Origin: Bacteroidales bacterium
GTDB lineage: Bacteria > Bacteroidota > Bacteroidia > Bacteroidales > Muribaculaceae
Reading direction: 5' to 3'
DNA length: 64,000 bases
NCBI GenBank assembly: GCA_910575545.1
Contig: CAJTFH010000009.1
Location: forward strand, 36,803 to 100,802
The notes under the pieces are model-generated. The model did not search any database and was not told the DNA's origin. It saw nothing but the letters and a program-made list of their open reading frames with translations. Shown here in pieces: positions 47,152 through 56,203 of this stretch. The first letter of the stretch is position 1, and each line of letters begins with the position of its first letter. A program made the translations under genes and the position numbers.

Positions 47152-47625
47152 ATGAAAATCATTCTGCTTGTCGTAGGCAAAACAACAACATCCTACCTCC
47201 GTGAGGGGATAGAGGAATATTCCACACGTGTAAACAGGTTCATGCCGTTTGAACTGCGCGTCCTTCCCGACATAAAGACATCTAAAAAACTGACACCGGC
47301 AATGCAGAAAGAGGCCGAGGGGATGAGGATTCTTGAGCAGATTCAAACCTCCGACCATTTAGTCCTGCTTGACGAGCGTGGGCGCGAATACACTTCCCGT
47401 CAGTTTGCCGGATTTATCGATAAGAAAGCACAGACCGTTGCAAAGAATCTTGTGTTTGTAATCGGGGGGCCATATGGGTTCTCGCAAGCGGTCTACGACC
47501 GTGCCGATGCTCTGCTCTCGTTGTCGAAAATGACTTTCCCCCATGAGCTAATCCGCCTCTTTTTTGTCGAGCAGCTCTATCGGGCTTTTTCAATCACAGC
47601 CAATCTCCCGTATCACCACGATTGA
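47152..47625 (+). CDS. rlmH: 23S rRNA (pseudouridine1915-N3)-methyltransferase
   Basis: 157-residue SPOUT methyltransferase acting on helix 69 of 23S rRNA. The protein begins KIILLVVGKTTTSYLREGI; the SAM knot has FVIGGPYGFS and the C-terminal LSLSKMTFPHELIRLFFVEQ and YRAFSITANLPYHHD match the family end exactly. Stop is followed 17 bases later by the convergent hemW gene. Confidence 0.97.
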   Translation: MKIILLVVGKTTTSYLREGIEEYSTRVNRFMPFELRVLPDIKTSKKLTPAMQKEAEGMRILEQIQTSDHLVLLDERGREYTSRQFAGFIDKKAQTVAKNLVFVIGGPYGFSQAVYDRADALLSLSKMTFPHELIRLFFVEQLYRAFSITANLPYHHD

Positions 47626-47642
47626 ATCCAAGAGGCCGGGCC

Positions 47643-48770
47643 TCATAAGATGATTTCCCGAAAAATGGCGTCGCTTCTTAACCATAGTGTTTCGGGAATG
47701 ATAATATTACCCGTAACATTGCGTTTTAGTGCTGGTTGTGAAGCCGGAAGTAACATTCGGCAGTTTGACAGGAACCGGGTGGTAAGTTCACTGCCGAACT
47801 TCGTTTCGGCAAAATCTTCACAGAAACCATCCCTGGTTCGTAACGAAGTTATCACATAGTCGTTGAAACGGTTCAGATTCGTTTCATCATCGATTTCATA
47901 AACTGTTTTCCCTTCTGCTGTTTCCGTAACATACTGCCGTATATTCAGTGGGTTATAACGCCTTAGAAACCCGTCGAAACTGTGGGCCGACGTCCCAAGT
48001 CCGAGATATGGTGTCAGATTCCAGTATGCCGAATTGTGGCGGCCTTCCATCCCTGGCAGTGCGAAATTTGAAATCTCATAGTGGCCATATCCGTTGCGTT
48101 CTGCCGATCGGCACAGAATATCATACATCCTGCATACCGTTGCCTCGTCAGATTCAGAAACTTTCCCATTTTCCCGCATGGCATAAAGGCGCGTCCCCGG
48201 TTCATACGACAGCAGGTATGCTGAAAAATGTGGCGGTCTGAATGATAGCAGCCTGTTGAGATTCTCCGTCCAATCTTCGATTGATTGCCCCGGTAGTCCG
48301 TAAATAAGGTCGGCACTATAGTTTATGCCGCTTTGTTGCAAAGCCTCCAGTGCGAGCGTTGAGGCTTCCGCGCTATGCTGCCTGCCTATTGCCGACAGTT
48401 CCCTGGCGTTGAACGATTGTATCCCTATGCTTATCCGGTTTATACCCAACCCTCTCCATGTATTGATTTTCCCAATGCTGATATCTTCCGGATTTGCTTC
48501 TATGGTGAATTCCTGCAACCGGTTGATTTCAACATAACTGCCGATTCCGGCAATCAGTCTGTGAAGTTGTTTGTCCGACATAAGAGATGGTGTGCCGCCT
48601 CCCAGATATATGGTCTTCACCTCCTCGTCGAGTTCCACTTTCCTTAGCCGCCATTCCGCCAGCAATGCATCCACATAAGCATCAGTCTCCCCGCCTTCCC
48701 CCTTTGAAAAGAAGTCGCAATAGAAACACTTGCTCCTGCAAAACGGTATATGTATATATAGCCCCGCCAT
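47643..48770 (-). CDS. hemW: Radical SAM heme chaperone HemW
   Basis: 375 residues from MAGLYIHIPFC; frame extension to 48848 has no homology. The 4Fe-4S motif is CRSKCFYC (CxxxCxxC) in the first 25 residues, then YLGGGTPSLM and SIGIQSFNARELSAIGR. HemW inserts heme into proteins; older labels call it oxygen-independent coproporphyrinogen oxidase, but the short N-terminus and FCRSKCFYCDF form fit HemW. Its C-terminal domain is complete (RTRDGFCEDFAETKFG). Confidence 0.9.
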   Translation of the reverse strand: MAGLYIHIPFCRSKCFYCDFFSKGEGGETDAYVDALLAEWRLRKVELDEEVKTIYLGGGTPSLMSDKQLHRLIAGIGSYVEINRLQEFTIEANPEDISIGKINTWRGLGINRISIGIQSFNARELSAIGRQHSAEASTLALEALQQSGINYSADLIYGLPGQSIEDWTENLNRLLSFRPPHFSAYLLSYEPGTRLYAMRENGKVSESDEATVCRMYDILCRSAERNGYGHYEISNFALPGMEGRHNSAYWNLTPYLGLGTSAHSFDGFLRRYNPLNIRQYVTETAEGKTVYEIDDETNLNRFNDYVITSLRTRDGFCEDFAETKFGSELTTRFLSNCRMLLPASQPALKRNVTGNIIIPETLWLRSDAIFREIIL

Positions 48771-48789
48771 AGGTAAGTCGTCAAAATTA

Positions 48790-49098
48790 TTATTCAAAAT
48801 CAGGTAAAATGTTTGTTCCCCAATAATCAAAATCAGCCCAATAATCAAAATCAGATTGAAACATCTTGTCTTGAATAATGCGATATTTTTCAGATTCGGT
48901 TTCGTTTAAATGATTCTTAGCTATTGAGACATCTGTTCTTACAATCTTACCGTTGGGGGCTTTTCCCCAAGAATATGGCATCTTGAGTGAGCCAAAGTGT
49001 TTATCTTGGTATAAAACTTCTATTCCGTCTTCTTTGCGTTCTAATTGAAATATGAGAAACTCAACAGAGCTATTGTGTATTTGGATATTTTTGCCCAT
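48790..49098 (-). pseudogene. RhuM-like remnant, internally deleted
   Basis: 102 residues from MGKNIQIHNSSVEF; an open frame upstream to 49257 overlaps the neighbouring gene and looks fortuitous. The N-terminal EFLIFQLERKEDGIEVLYQD resembles the start of RhuM-family proteins, while AKNHLNETESEKYRIIQDKM and QSDFD resemble their end. The roughly 200 residues expected between are missing. The C-terminal DFDYWADFDYWG comes from an 18-bp tandem duplication. AT-rich relative to its neighbours. Likely a decayed mobile-associated gene. Confidence 0.5.
48819..48854. repeat. Two 18-bp tandem repeats in the RhuM-like remnant
   Basis: CCCAATAATCAAAATCAG occurs twice head to tail (48819-48836 and 48837-48854). 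The repeat is in frame and duplicates DFDYW in the predicted peptide. Confidence 0.9.
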
Positions 49099-49141
49099 GG
49101 CTAAATATTTCTCAGTTATATCAAAATGGTGTAAAATAGTG

Positions 49142-52100
49142 TCAGCTTTTTGTCTCGCGTTGGCAGATGGCGGTGAAGGCGCACATTCTGCATGGGTCGT
49201 TGTCTTCGGCGCATCTGAAGGGGATTGCTGGGTTGAACAGGTCTTCGAGATACTCAATCAGCTTGTCGTTTACTTCGGCCACATAATCGCGGTAATCGAG
49301 CAGATTCCATTTCCCGGTGGCCCGTTGCGGGCTTTTCAGCTCCCGATGGTCAACAGACTCGTTCCGCGCCGGAATCCATAATTTCAACGGTTTGATATCC
49401 TGAACCATGGCCTGGCGCAGCTGGAACACCATCGGCTGGATAACCCCGTCATAGCCGGTGAACTGCGCATATGCCTCGCAATAGAGCATGAGCTGTAGGA
49501 ATGCCTTTTGGTCATATTTCGTGAAAATCTGCTCCACACTGACCGCATCCGTCTTGTCGCCACCGGTTTTGTAGTCGATTATCCTAACTCTCGGATACGC
49601 CCCGTCACCCTCATACCGGTCAACGCGGTCAATGCGGCAATTGAAATTGACCGACAGCGATTTATCGCCGCTCCCTTTGATTGTCAGCACATTGGTTGCT
49701 TCCCATTCTCCATGCAGATAGACAAACGGGGCGTGGCTTTTCTCCCTTTCGAGAATCTTTTTCACTATTCCGCGTATAACTATCCCGATCAGCCGTGCGT
49801 CTCCCGTCAATTCCGTTGTGTTGTTGTCGCCGAGATTGTGGTAACACCTGTTGATAGCCATGGTTATCTGCCTGTCGATTTCAGCCACATTCTTCTGCAT
49901 CTCATCGAGGTCGGAAGCGGTGATTCTGGCACCCCCGGCCCTCCCTTCGAGGCGTTTGCCGTAGAGATGCTCGAACACCTCGTGGACTACCGTTCCGTAG
50001 GTGCTCTCGTCGAGCCAGTCGTTAACGTCGTCTTCCCGCCGGTAGCCCATCACTTTCTCAAAATAGAATGCCATGGGGCATCCGGCATATAGTTTGATTG
50101 AACTTGCCGACAGCGAGTGCCGCATATTCGTGTGGTCGCGATAGCGGTTGAGCCTGGCCATCACTTCAGGAGTCTTCTCAACGGTGAATGCCGGTGGTTC
50201 CGGCGCCGACATGCGGTAGGGGAGTACCCTCCGGGTCATATTCTCAGGTTTGAAAATATGTGTAAGCTGGTGGATATATCGCGACATCTGGCGGCTTTTC
50301 AACCCTGTGGAGCGTGCGTCATAGAGCAGGTAGACGTTTCTGGCGCGTGAAATCATTCGGTAGAAGAAATAGGCGTAGGCATTCTCCTGGTCGTCGGGTG
50401 TTGGTAGTCCGTAGGCGCTTCTGAGTACCATCGGAATGAACGACCCTGTGAATTTTGCCCTGGGGAAAATCCGCTCGTTCATCGACGGCAGTATCAATGT
50501 GTCGAAATCGAGCGAGCGGGCTTCGAGTACACCCATGATTTGCAGACCGCGCAATGGAACCCCCTCGAAATTGAGCATTTCCCCTTGAACCATCCGTTCC
50601 GCAAGGGTGAACACCGTGGCATCTTCAACGAATACATGCCGGCTGTCGAGATACGTTTCGCACAACCTTCTCAGTTTGGCCACAGCATTTGAATAGCGCC
50701 GGAGGAATGCTTCTTGCAGAGCCACCGCCCGTGCAATCTGCTGTGAATCCTTCACCCGCGCCATCTCCTCCTCATCGGGTTCTTTTTCCGTTTCCTCCGC
50801 ATTCTGTTCCGGCTCTTCTTCTGGAAGCCAGCATTTCACTGCCTCACCAAGCCACGCCATCAGTGTGGTCAGATAGGAAAACACTTCATGTCGGTCGGCC
50901 TTGTTGGCAACCATTGAAAACACCGGTTTAAGTGCCATATTTTCCGGCATGTCAAACAGCGCTTCCGGCACATTGAAATATTTCCTCTGCTGGATTTCTG
51001 CAAGCAGCCTGGTGGATTCCAACGGGTGATAACCTCTCACCAGCGGATGCGACAGCACGTTTTTCACATCGTCGCGGAAAAAACAGTTTTCCGACTTCGA
51101 TTTGTATGCCCTCATCTGCATCGACACCACGTTGCGTATCAGTCCGGCCACAGAAGTGTTTTTCAGTTTATATCCCATAGTGATGTTCAATGGGGCGATA
51201 TGGTCGGGCAGCGAATTGAGAAGCGGGGTCAGCGTGCTCTCCTCCGGCAGCACTATGGCCGTGTTCTTCAACATCCCCTCATCTATGGGGATGTCTGACG
51301 GGAATATTCCGTTAAGCAGCTTACCGATTATTTTCGCCTGACCCACACGCGAGGGTACTCCTAAGATTTCAATCTTCGGGAACCCTTCTATTGGCGCTAC
51401 ACAGTCATACCGCGATGGAAATTCCTCTTGGTAACGTTTCACATGGCGGGCTGCTGCAAAACTTTCATCGGCAAAAACCGGCGAGGCAAGGTCCCAATAG
51501 AAATCACCCATGCTCGTTTGGTCTTCGTCGTTGCGCATATCGCGCAGCTTGGTGAAGATTGTCTGCTCGGCTTTCGACAGGTTGTTGAACCCCACGAAAA
51601 CGTAACGCCGGAACGGCAATCGCTCTGTCTCGTTCTCCTCAAGTGCTTTCACCGCTATGCGGTAGGCCATTCCCGGAGTATGCAGTCCCATCGATTCCAG
51701 GCGGCTTTGGAAACCATAGTAAATCTCCTTCATAACCTGCCACAGGCGAAGGAATCCCGTGGCCAAAGGTGCATCGGGCGATTCCTCGTTGACAGGGTGT
51801 GCCACATGGTTCCAAAACTCCTGCACTTCCTGCGGCACTTTCTCCTCATCCCAGTAATGCCTTATGATTTCAATCTGCTCGCTGGTCAGGTAGTTGGCCG
51901 AAATCTCCTTCAGTGTCTCCACGTTGTGGAAAATCACCTCCGGATCGGCTAGCGACGTGTCAACATCGTCGAAATCATTAAGCAATATGTCGGCCCAGAA
52001 CACAAACCGGTTGAAATCTATTGTGTCGGCCTCGGCATCGCTGCGGTGGGCGCGCACCACCTCTCGGTAAACGTCATAAAGTATGAAAATCATCTCCATC

Positions 52101-52333
52101 CGGTCGCCCGGCACACCGTCGGAGAACCCCTCCACGAAATCCACGATGGTGGTGCATTCCGGATGCACCATCGGTGTGTTGCTCTCGCGCGACACCCGTC
52201 CCACGAAGTCGGTGAAAAACGTCGCACTCCGTTTGTTGGGGAACACAAAACAATAGTCGAGCATCTTTTCAGGTTCATGCTCAACATAGGCTTGGGCAAC
52301 GGCGCGCAGAAACGGGGTTCTCTCTTTTTCCAT
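49142..52333 (-). CDS. PD-(D/E)XK nuclease of the AddB/RecB-like family
   Basis: 1063 residues, start MEKERTPFLRAVAQAYVEHEPEK. Helicase-like N-terminal part, C-terminal nuclease with RVRIIDYKTGGDK (PD-(D/E)XK) and an iron-sulfur staple, one Cys at LYAGCPMAFYFEK and three in CAEDNDPCRMCAFTAIC. This is the layout of AddB, the partner of the AddA helicase in double-strand break repair. No AddA-like gene lies beside it in this window. It is transcribed divergently from nadC. Confidence 0.85.
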   Translation of the reverse strand: MEKERTPFLRAVAQAYVEHEPEKMLDYCFVFPNKRSATFFTDFVGRVSRESNTPMVHPECTTIVDFVEGFSDGVPGDRMEMIFILYDVYREVVRAHRSDAEADTIDFNRFVFWADILLNDFDDVDTSLADPEVIFHNVETLKEISANYLTSEQIEIIRHYWDEEKVPQEVQEFWNHVAHPVNEESPDAPLATGFLRLWQVMKEIYYGFQSRLESMGLHTPGMAYRIAVKALEENETERLPFRRYVFVGFNNLSKAEQTIFTKLRDMRNDEDQTSMGDFYWDLASPVFADESFAAARHVKRYQEEFPSRYDCVAPIEGFPKIEILGVPSRVGQAKIIGKLLNGIFPSDIPIDEGMLKNTAIVLPEESTLTPLLNSLPDHIAPLNITMGYKLKNTSVAGLIRNVVSMQMRAYKSKSENCFFRDDVKNVLSHPLVRGYHPLESTRLLAEIQQRKYFNVPEALFDMPENMALKPVFSMVANKADRHEVFSYLTTLMAWLGEAVKCWLPEEEPEQNAEETEKEPDEEEMARVKDSQQIARAVALQEAFLRRYSNAVAKLRRLCETYLDSRHVFVEDATVFTLAERMVQGEMLNFEGVPLRGLQIMGVLEARSLDFDTLILPSMNERIFPRAKFTGSFIPMVLRSAYGLPTPDDQENAYAYFFYRMISRARNVYLLYDARSTGLKSRQMSRYIHQLTHIFKPENMTRRVLPYRMSAPEPPAFTVEKTPEVMARLNRYRDHTNMRHSLSASSIKLYAGCPMAFYFEKVMGYRREDDVNDWLDESTYGTVVHEVFEHLYGKRLEGRAGGARITASDLDEMQKNVAEIDRQITMAINRCYHNLGDNNTTELTGDARLIGIVIRGIVKKILEREKSHAPFVYLHGEWEATNVLTIKGSGDKSLSVNFNCRIDRVDRYEGDGAYPRVRIIDYKTGGDKTDAVSVEQIFTKYDQKAFLQLMLYCEAYAQFTGYDGVIQPMVFQLRQAMVQDIKPLKLWIPARNESVDHRELKSPQRATGKWNLLDYRDYVAEVNDKLIEYLEDLFNPAIPFRCAEDNDPCRMCAFTAICQRETKS

Positions 52334-52357
52334 CTGGTTACAACAGTTATTTGTTCA

Positions 52358-52365
52358 CAAAGATA
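52358..52365 (-). promoter_or_regulatory. -7 box of the AddB-like gene
   Basis: CAAAGATA is TATCTTTG on the minus strand, 25 bases before the start. No good TTG lies upstream. Confidence 0.55.
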
Positions 52366-52412
52366 GCACAAAAACGCCACTCTGCTTCCCACTTAATATC
52401 CCAAAAAATAGC

Positions 52413-52420
52413 TACCTTTG
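52413..52420 (+). promoter_or_regulatory. -7 box TACCTTTG of nadC
   Basis: TAnnTTTG match 37 bases before ATG 52457; it rules out the in-frame TTG at 52418, which would overlap the box. Confidence 0.7.
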
Positions 52421-52456
52421 CAAATCACCAATCGACATAATTTGAAAAGAATTGAT

Positions 52457-53356
52457 ATGAAAACCCGCGATGAATTAATCGACGACCTCCTGACTCTCGC
52501 TTTTGCCGAGGATGTCGGCGATGGCGACGCTACGACATTGTCAACCATCCCCGCCACTGAGATGGGGCGTCAGCAGCTGATTGTCAAACAGGAAGGCATC
52601 CTTGCCGGGGTGGAAATCGCCCGCAAAGTTTTTGAGAAGTTCGACCCTGAGCTGAAAATGACCGTCTACATCAACGACGGTGCCCATGTCAGTCCCGGTG
52701 ATGTGGCCTTTGTGGTCGAAGGCCGTGTGCGTTCCCTGTTACAGACCGAGCGTATAATGCTCAACATAATGCAGCGCATGAGCGGAGTGGCCACAATGAC
52801 AGCCATCTACCAGTCGCGTCTCGAAGGCCTCCACACCAAAGTGCTTGACACTCGGAAGACAACCCCCGGAATGCGTCTGCTCGAAAAAGAAGCCGTTAAA
52901 ATAGGCGGAGGCAGCAACCACCGCATCGGCCTTTTCGACATGATTCTCATCAAGGATAACCACGTTGATTTCGCCGGGGGCATCACTCAGGCCGTCAGCG
53001 CCGCCAAGCAGTGGTGCAAAGACAACGGCAAGAACTTGCAGATTGAACTTGAAGTGCGCAACACCGATGAAATCGACCAGGCACTTGAAGCCGGGGTTGA
53101 CCGCATCATGCTCGACAATTTCACTCCGGCTCGCACCCGTGAGGCCGTAGAGCGCATCCGCGCCTATGTAGCCCCGGCCGAAACACTTGCCGCCGACCCC
53201 CACAAACACTCCGGCAAAGACATCGAAATCGAATCATCAGGAGGCATCACCCTCGACACCCTCCGCAGCTACGGCGAGTGCGGTGTCGACTTCATCTCCG
53301 TCGGCGCCCTCACCCATTCCGTCAAAGGCCTCGACATGAGCTTCAAAGCCTGCTGA
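52457..53356 (+). CDS. nadC: Carboxylating nicotinate-nucleotide pyrophosphorylase
   Basis: Converts quinolinate and PRPP to nicotinate mononucleotide in NAD synthesis. 299 residues from MKTRDELIDD. Quinolinate site residues lie in KVLDTRKTTPGMRLLEK, followed by GGGSNHRIGLFDMILIKDNHVDF-type region and IEIESSGGITLDTLRSYG. Length is typical. It is followed by an intrinsic terminator at 53396. Confidence 0.96.
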   Translation: MKTRDELIDDLLTLAFAEDVGDGDATTLSTIPATEMGRQQLIVKQEGILAGVEIARKVFEKFDPELKMTVYINDGAHVSPGDVAFVVEGRVRSLLQTERIMLNIMQRMSGVATMTAIYQSRLEGLHTKVLDTRKTTPGMRLLEKEAVKIGGGSNHRIGLFDMILIKDNHVDFAGGITQAVSAAKQWCKDNGKNLQIELEVRNTDEIDQALEAGVDRIMLDNFTPARTREAVERIRAYVAPAETLAADPHKHSGKDIEIESSGGITLDTLRSYGECGVDFISVGALTHSVKGLDMSFKAC

Positions 53357-53395
53357 CACCTCTCATCTGAACCATCCTACCCATACTAAATAACC

Positions 53396-53424
53396 CGGGG
53401 AGCGGCTTATGCCGCCCCCGTTTT
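53396..53424 (+). terminator. Intrinsic terminator after nadC
   Basis: CGGGG-A-GCGGC with GCCGC-CCCCG, a TTAT tetraloop and four T after the stem. Confidence 0.85.
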
Positions 53425-53501
53425 CATTTTAACAGGCAATGACATTGTTATCAAAGATAATCATAGAGGTCTGTTATGGCATTGGCACTCTCTACGTAGA
53501 A

Positions 53502-53615
53502 TTATTTCAGCTGAAAGTTCTGCTTAATCTGTTTTAACATCAGCACAATCTCCAATAGTTGCAGATATGTGTCGATTCGTTGTGCATTCGGATTATTTTG
53601 TGGTAACCAATAAGA
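53502..53615 (-). pseudogene. Possible degenerate coding remnant
   Basis: On the minus strand 37 codons read without a stop and end in a helical tail (NPNAQRIDTYLQLLEIVLML then KQIKQNFQLK), with no start codon in frame. A different frame just upstream reads WDKSDSFHNLIGYHK. The sequence looks like the 3' end of a gene broken by a frameshift. No family recognised. The rest of 53357-53688 holds only the nadC terminator. Confidence 0.3.
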
Positions 53616-53688
53616 TTATGAAAAGAGTCCGATTTATCCCATTGTTGATTAGATTGTGTTAAAGCGAAACTGGATGGGATGAAATGGA

Positions 53689-54450
53689 TCATTCCGGCAC
53701 TTCGTTTGCAGCCAGACGCTGACGCACTACCTCATAAATCATCACTCCTGCTGCCACTGAAACGTTGAGCGAACCGATATGGCCAATTTGGGGAATGGCC
53801 ACTTTTGTGTCGCAGAATCTTAGCACATCTTCAGAAATGCCAACATCTTCAGCTCCCATCACAAGGGCTACCGGTGATGAGGTATATTCAGCCAGCGTAT
53901 AGTTGAGTGTTGATTTCTCTGAAGCGGCCACAACCATATATCCGTTGTCTTTTAGGAATTTCACGGCATTGAGAATGCTGGTTTCGCGGCAAACAGGCAG
54001 ATAGTTGAGTGCGCCGGCCGATGTTTTCATCGCGTCGCCGTTCACACCTACGCCACCACGGCGGGGTATCACTATGGCATCTACTCCGGCACATTCACAT
54101 GTACGTGCTATAGCACCGAAATTCCTCACATCCGTAACCCCGTCGAGCAGAACGATGAAGGGCAGTCGTCCCTCTTCGTAAATGGCCGGAACCACGTTGT
54201 CGAGGCTTTCATATGTGACAGCCGATAATATGGCAATCACACCTTGGTGGTTTCTGCGGGTGATGCGGTCGATTTTCTCCGCCGGCACTTTTTGCACAAG
54301 CACGCCATGGCTTTTTATGACTCCCATAAGTTCACGGGCAAGGTCTCCTTTCAGGTCGCGGTTGACCATCACTTTATCAATCTCTTTTCCGGCTTCAATG
54401 GCTTCTATAACCGCGCGGATTCCAAATATGTAGTCGTCTTTTTCGAGCAT
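53689..54450 (-). CDS. rlmB: TrmH-family 23S rRNA 2'-O-methyltransferase, RlmB type
   Basis: 253 residues. N-terminal substrate-binding domain (FGIRAVIEAIEAGKEIDKVM), then a SpoU knot with the three motifs DGVTDVRNFGAIARTCE, ALVMGAEDVGIS and IPQIGHIGSLNVSVAAGVMI. RlmB methylates G2251 of 23S rRNA; target is by family. Starts the minus-strand end of a replication/repair cluster and follows recN by 45 bases. Confidence 0.92.
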   Translation of the reverse strand: MLEKDDYIFGIRAVIEAIEAGKEIDKVMVNRDLKGDLARELMGVIKSHGVLVQKVPAEKIDRITRRNHQGVIAILSAVTYESLDNVVPAIYEEGRLPFIVLLDGVTDVRNFGAIARTCECAGVDAIVIPRRGGVGVNGDAMKTSAGALNYLPVCRETSILNAVKFLKDNGYMVVAASEKSTLNYTLAEYTSSPVALVMGAEDVGISEDVLRFCDTKVAIPQIGHIGSLNVSVAAGVMIYEVVRQRLAANEVPE

Positions 54451-54495
54451 TTCTGTTGTAGTTGTCTGGTTATTAAACGGTCTTTCGACATCATC

Positions 54496-56157
54496 TTATT
54501 TAGCGCCAAGAAGGGCCTTGGCGTTTTCAAGCGCGGCAGCGTTTACTTCTGAACCCGATAGCATCACTGCCAGCTCCTTCACTCTCTGTTCGGGGGTAAG
54601 TTCGCTGATACGGGTCACGGTTGTGCTGTCAGTGTCTTCTTTAAACACTTTGAAGTGGCTTTGCCCTTTCGATGCAACCTGCGGCAGATGGGTGATTGCA
54701 ACCACCTGTATGTTGCCTGCAATCTGTCGCATAAGTTCCCCCATCTTGTCGGCTACGTCGCCTGATACTCCGGTGTCAACTTCGTCGAAGATTATCGACG
54801 GCAGCTGCATTTTGTCGGCTACGATGGATTTTATCGAAAGCATGAGCCTTGAAATTTCGCCTCCTGATGCTGTGTTGCCAACAGGCAGCAGGGGCTGGTT
54901 CTTGTTAAAGGCGAAAAGGAATTCAACCTGGTCGATGCCTGTCGATGTCAGTTCGGTGTCTCGCACTGTGATTTCAACCTGCAGGTTTTTCATCCCTAAC
55001 GGCAACGCCCGCTCTTTGAGGAGTTTCCCGAAACGTTCCGCCTCTTCGTGACGCATTTTAGAGATTTCGGCTGCGATTTCGAGGGCTTCTTTTTTTGCCC
55101 GTTTGGCCGCGATTTCAAGAGTCTGTAAGGTATCGCCGCTTAGTGCGATCCCTTTCAGGCGTTTTTTCATGTCGTCGCGTTGGGCAATCAGTTCCTCAAC
55201 GGTCTCCGCCTTGTAGCGTCTTTGCAGATCATACAGCAGGTTGAGACGTTCCTCTACGGCATCCAGTCTGGCTGGGTCGTCGTTCAGGTCGCGGTCATAT
55301 TCGGAAAATGTGGCGGATATGTCTTGTAGTTCAACCCTGACAGCCTGTAGCCTTTCCGATATGCTGTCGGCCTCGTCGATGAGGTCACTCAGTTCTCCGG
55401 TTTCGTCAAGAGCTGTTTTAACAAGCTGTTCGGCATTCTCTTCTCCATCTGTCAGTGCGTTTATTGCAGCTCCGAGGGAACGTTTCACATCCCCCATGTT
55501 GATGAGCAGCTCCCGCTCATGTTCAAGCTCCTCCAGTTCCCCCTCCGAAAGGTCTGCTTCTTTCAGACGCTGGTATTGGAAGCGGAGGAATTCCTCATCC
55601 TCTTTCGATTGCTCGATCATGCGCCGCTCCTGTTTATAGCGTCTTACGGCATGTCGGTAATTATTATAAGCTATTGTGAGCTGTGCCAGTTTCTCCTTGT
55701 TCCCGGCCAGACAGTCGATGACTCGCAGTTGGTAGGGAGGTGATGCCAGTAGCAGGTTCTGGTGCTGCGAATGTATGTCTATGAGTTGGAGGGCTGCTTC
55801 CTGCAATATCGACAAGTTGACCGGGCAATCGTTGATGAATGCCCGCGACCGCCCGTTAGGTGCGATTTCCCTTCGCAGGATAATCGTATCTCCGTCCCAG
55901 TCGATATCGTTGTTTTTGCAGAATTCCTCTAACTGTGAGTAACCTTCCACACTCAGTGATGCTTCAATCACTGATTTGACATCGTGTCTGCGCACCACCT
56001 TGCTGTCGGCTCTTCCTCCGAGCAGCAATCCCAATGCTCCGAGTATGATTGATTTGCCGGCACCGGTTTCTCCTGTGAGGATATTGAGCCCCTCATGCAG
56101 CGTTATGTCGATGCTGTCAATCAGTGCGTAGTTGGATATATGCAAGGTCTGTATCAT
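54496..56157 (-). CDS. recN: DNA repair protein RecN
   Basis: SMC-like ATPase in double-strand break repair. 553 residues. Walker A is GETGAGKSIILGAL, central coiled coil (about residues 160-370; rich in Glu, Arg and Leu), signature ASGGEISRLMLSIKSI and Walker B IIFDEVDTGVSG. Lengths fit RecN. Downstream of a DUF4835 gene by 46 bases. Confidence 0.96.
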   Translation of the reverse strand: MIQTLHISNYALIDSIDITLHEGLNILTGETGAGKSIILGALGLLLGGRADSKVVRRHDVKSVIEASLSVEGYSQLEEFCKNNDIDWDGDTIILRREIAPNGRSRAFINDCPVNLSILQEAALQLIDIHSQHQNLLLASPPYQLRVIDCLAGNKEKLAQLTIAYNNYRHAVRRYKQERRMIEQSKEDEEFLRFQYQRLKEADLSEGELEELEHERELLINMGDVKRSLGAAINALTDGEENAEQLVKTALDETGELSDLIDEADSISERLQAVRVELQDISATFSEYDRDLNDDPARLDAVEERLNLLYDLQRRYKAETVEELIAQRDDMKKRLKGIALSGDTLQTLEIAAKRAKKEALEIAAEISKMRHEEAERFGKLLKERALPLGMKNLQVEITVRDTELTSTGIDQVEFLFAFNKNQPLLPVGNTASGGEISRLMLSIKSIVADKMQLPSIIFDEVDTGVSGDVADKMGELMRQIAGNIQVVAITHLPQVASKGQSHFKVFKEDTDSTTVTRISELTPEQRVKELAVMLSGSEVNAAALENAKALLGAK

Positions 56158-56203
56158 TGCTTTCGATAGGTTGGTGTTGAAATGCGGGGATTATGCCGTA
56201 ATT

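Noticed and set aside
49508..50092. Long plus-strand frame opposite the AddB-like gene
   Set aside because: Antisense shadow of a high-GC-skew coding region with no domain features.
53364..53390. Partial match (CATCTGAACCAT) to the 171-bp element after nadC
   Set aside because: Only 12 bases match and the neighbouring sequence differs, so chance or a remote relic cannot be separated.
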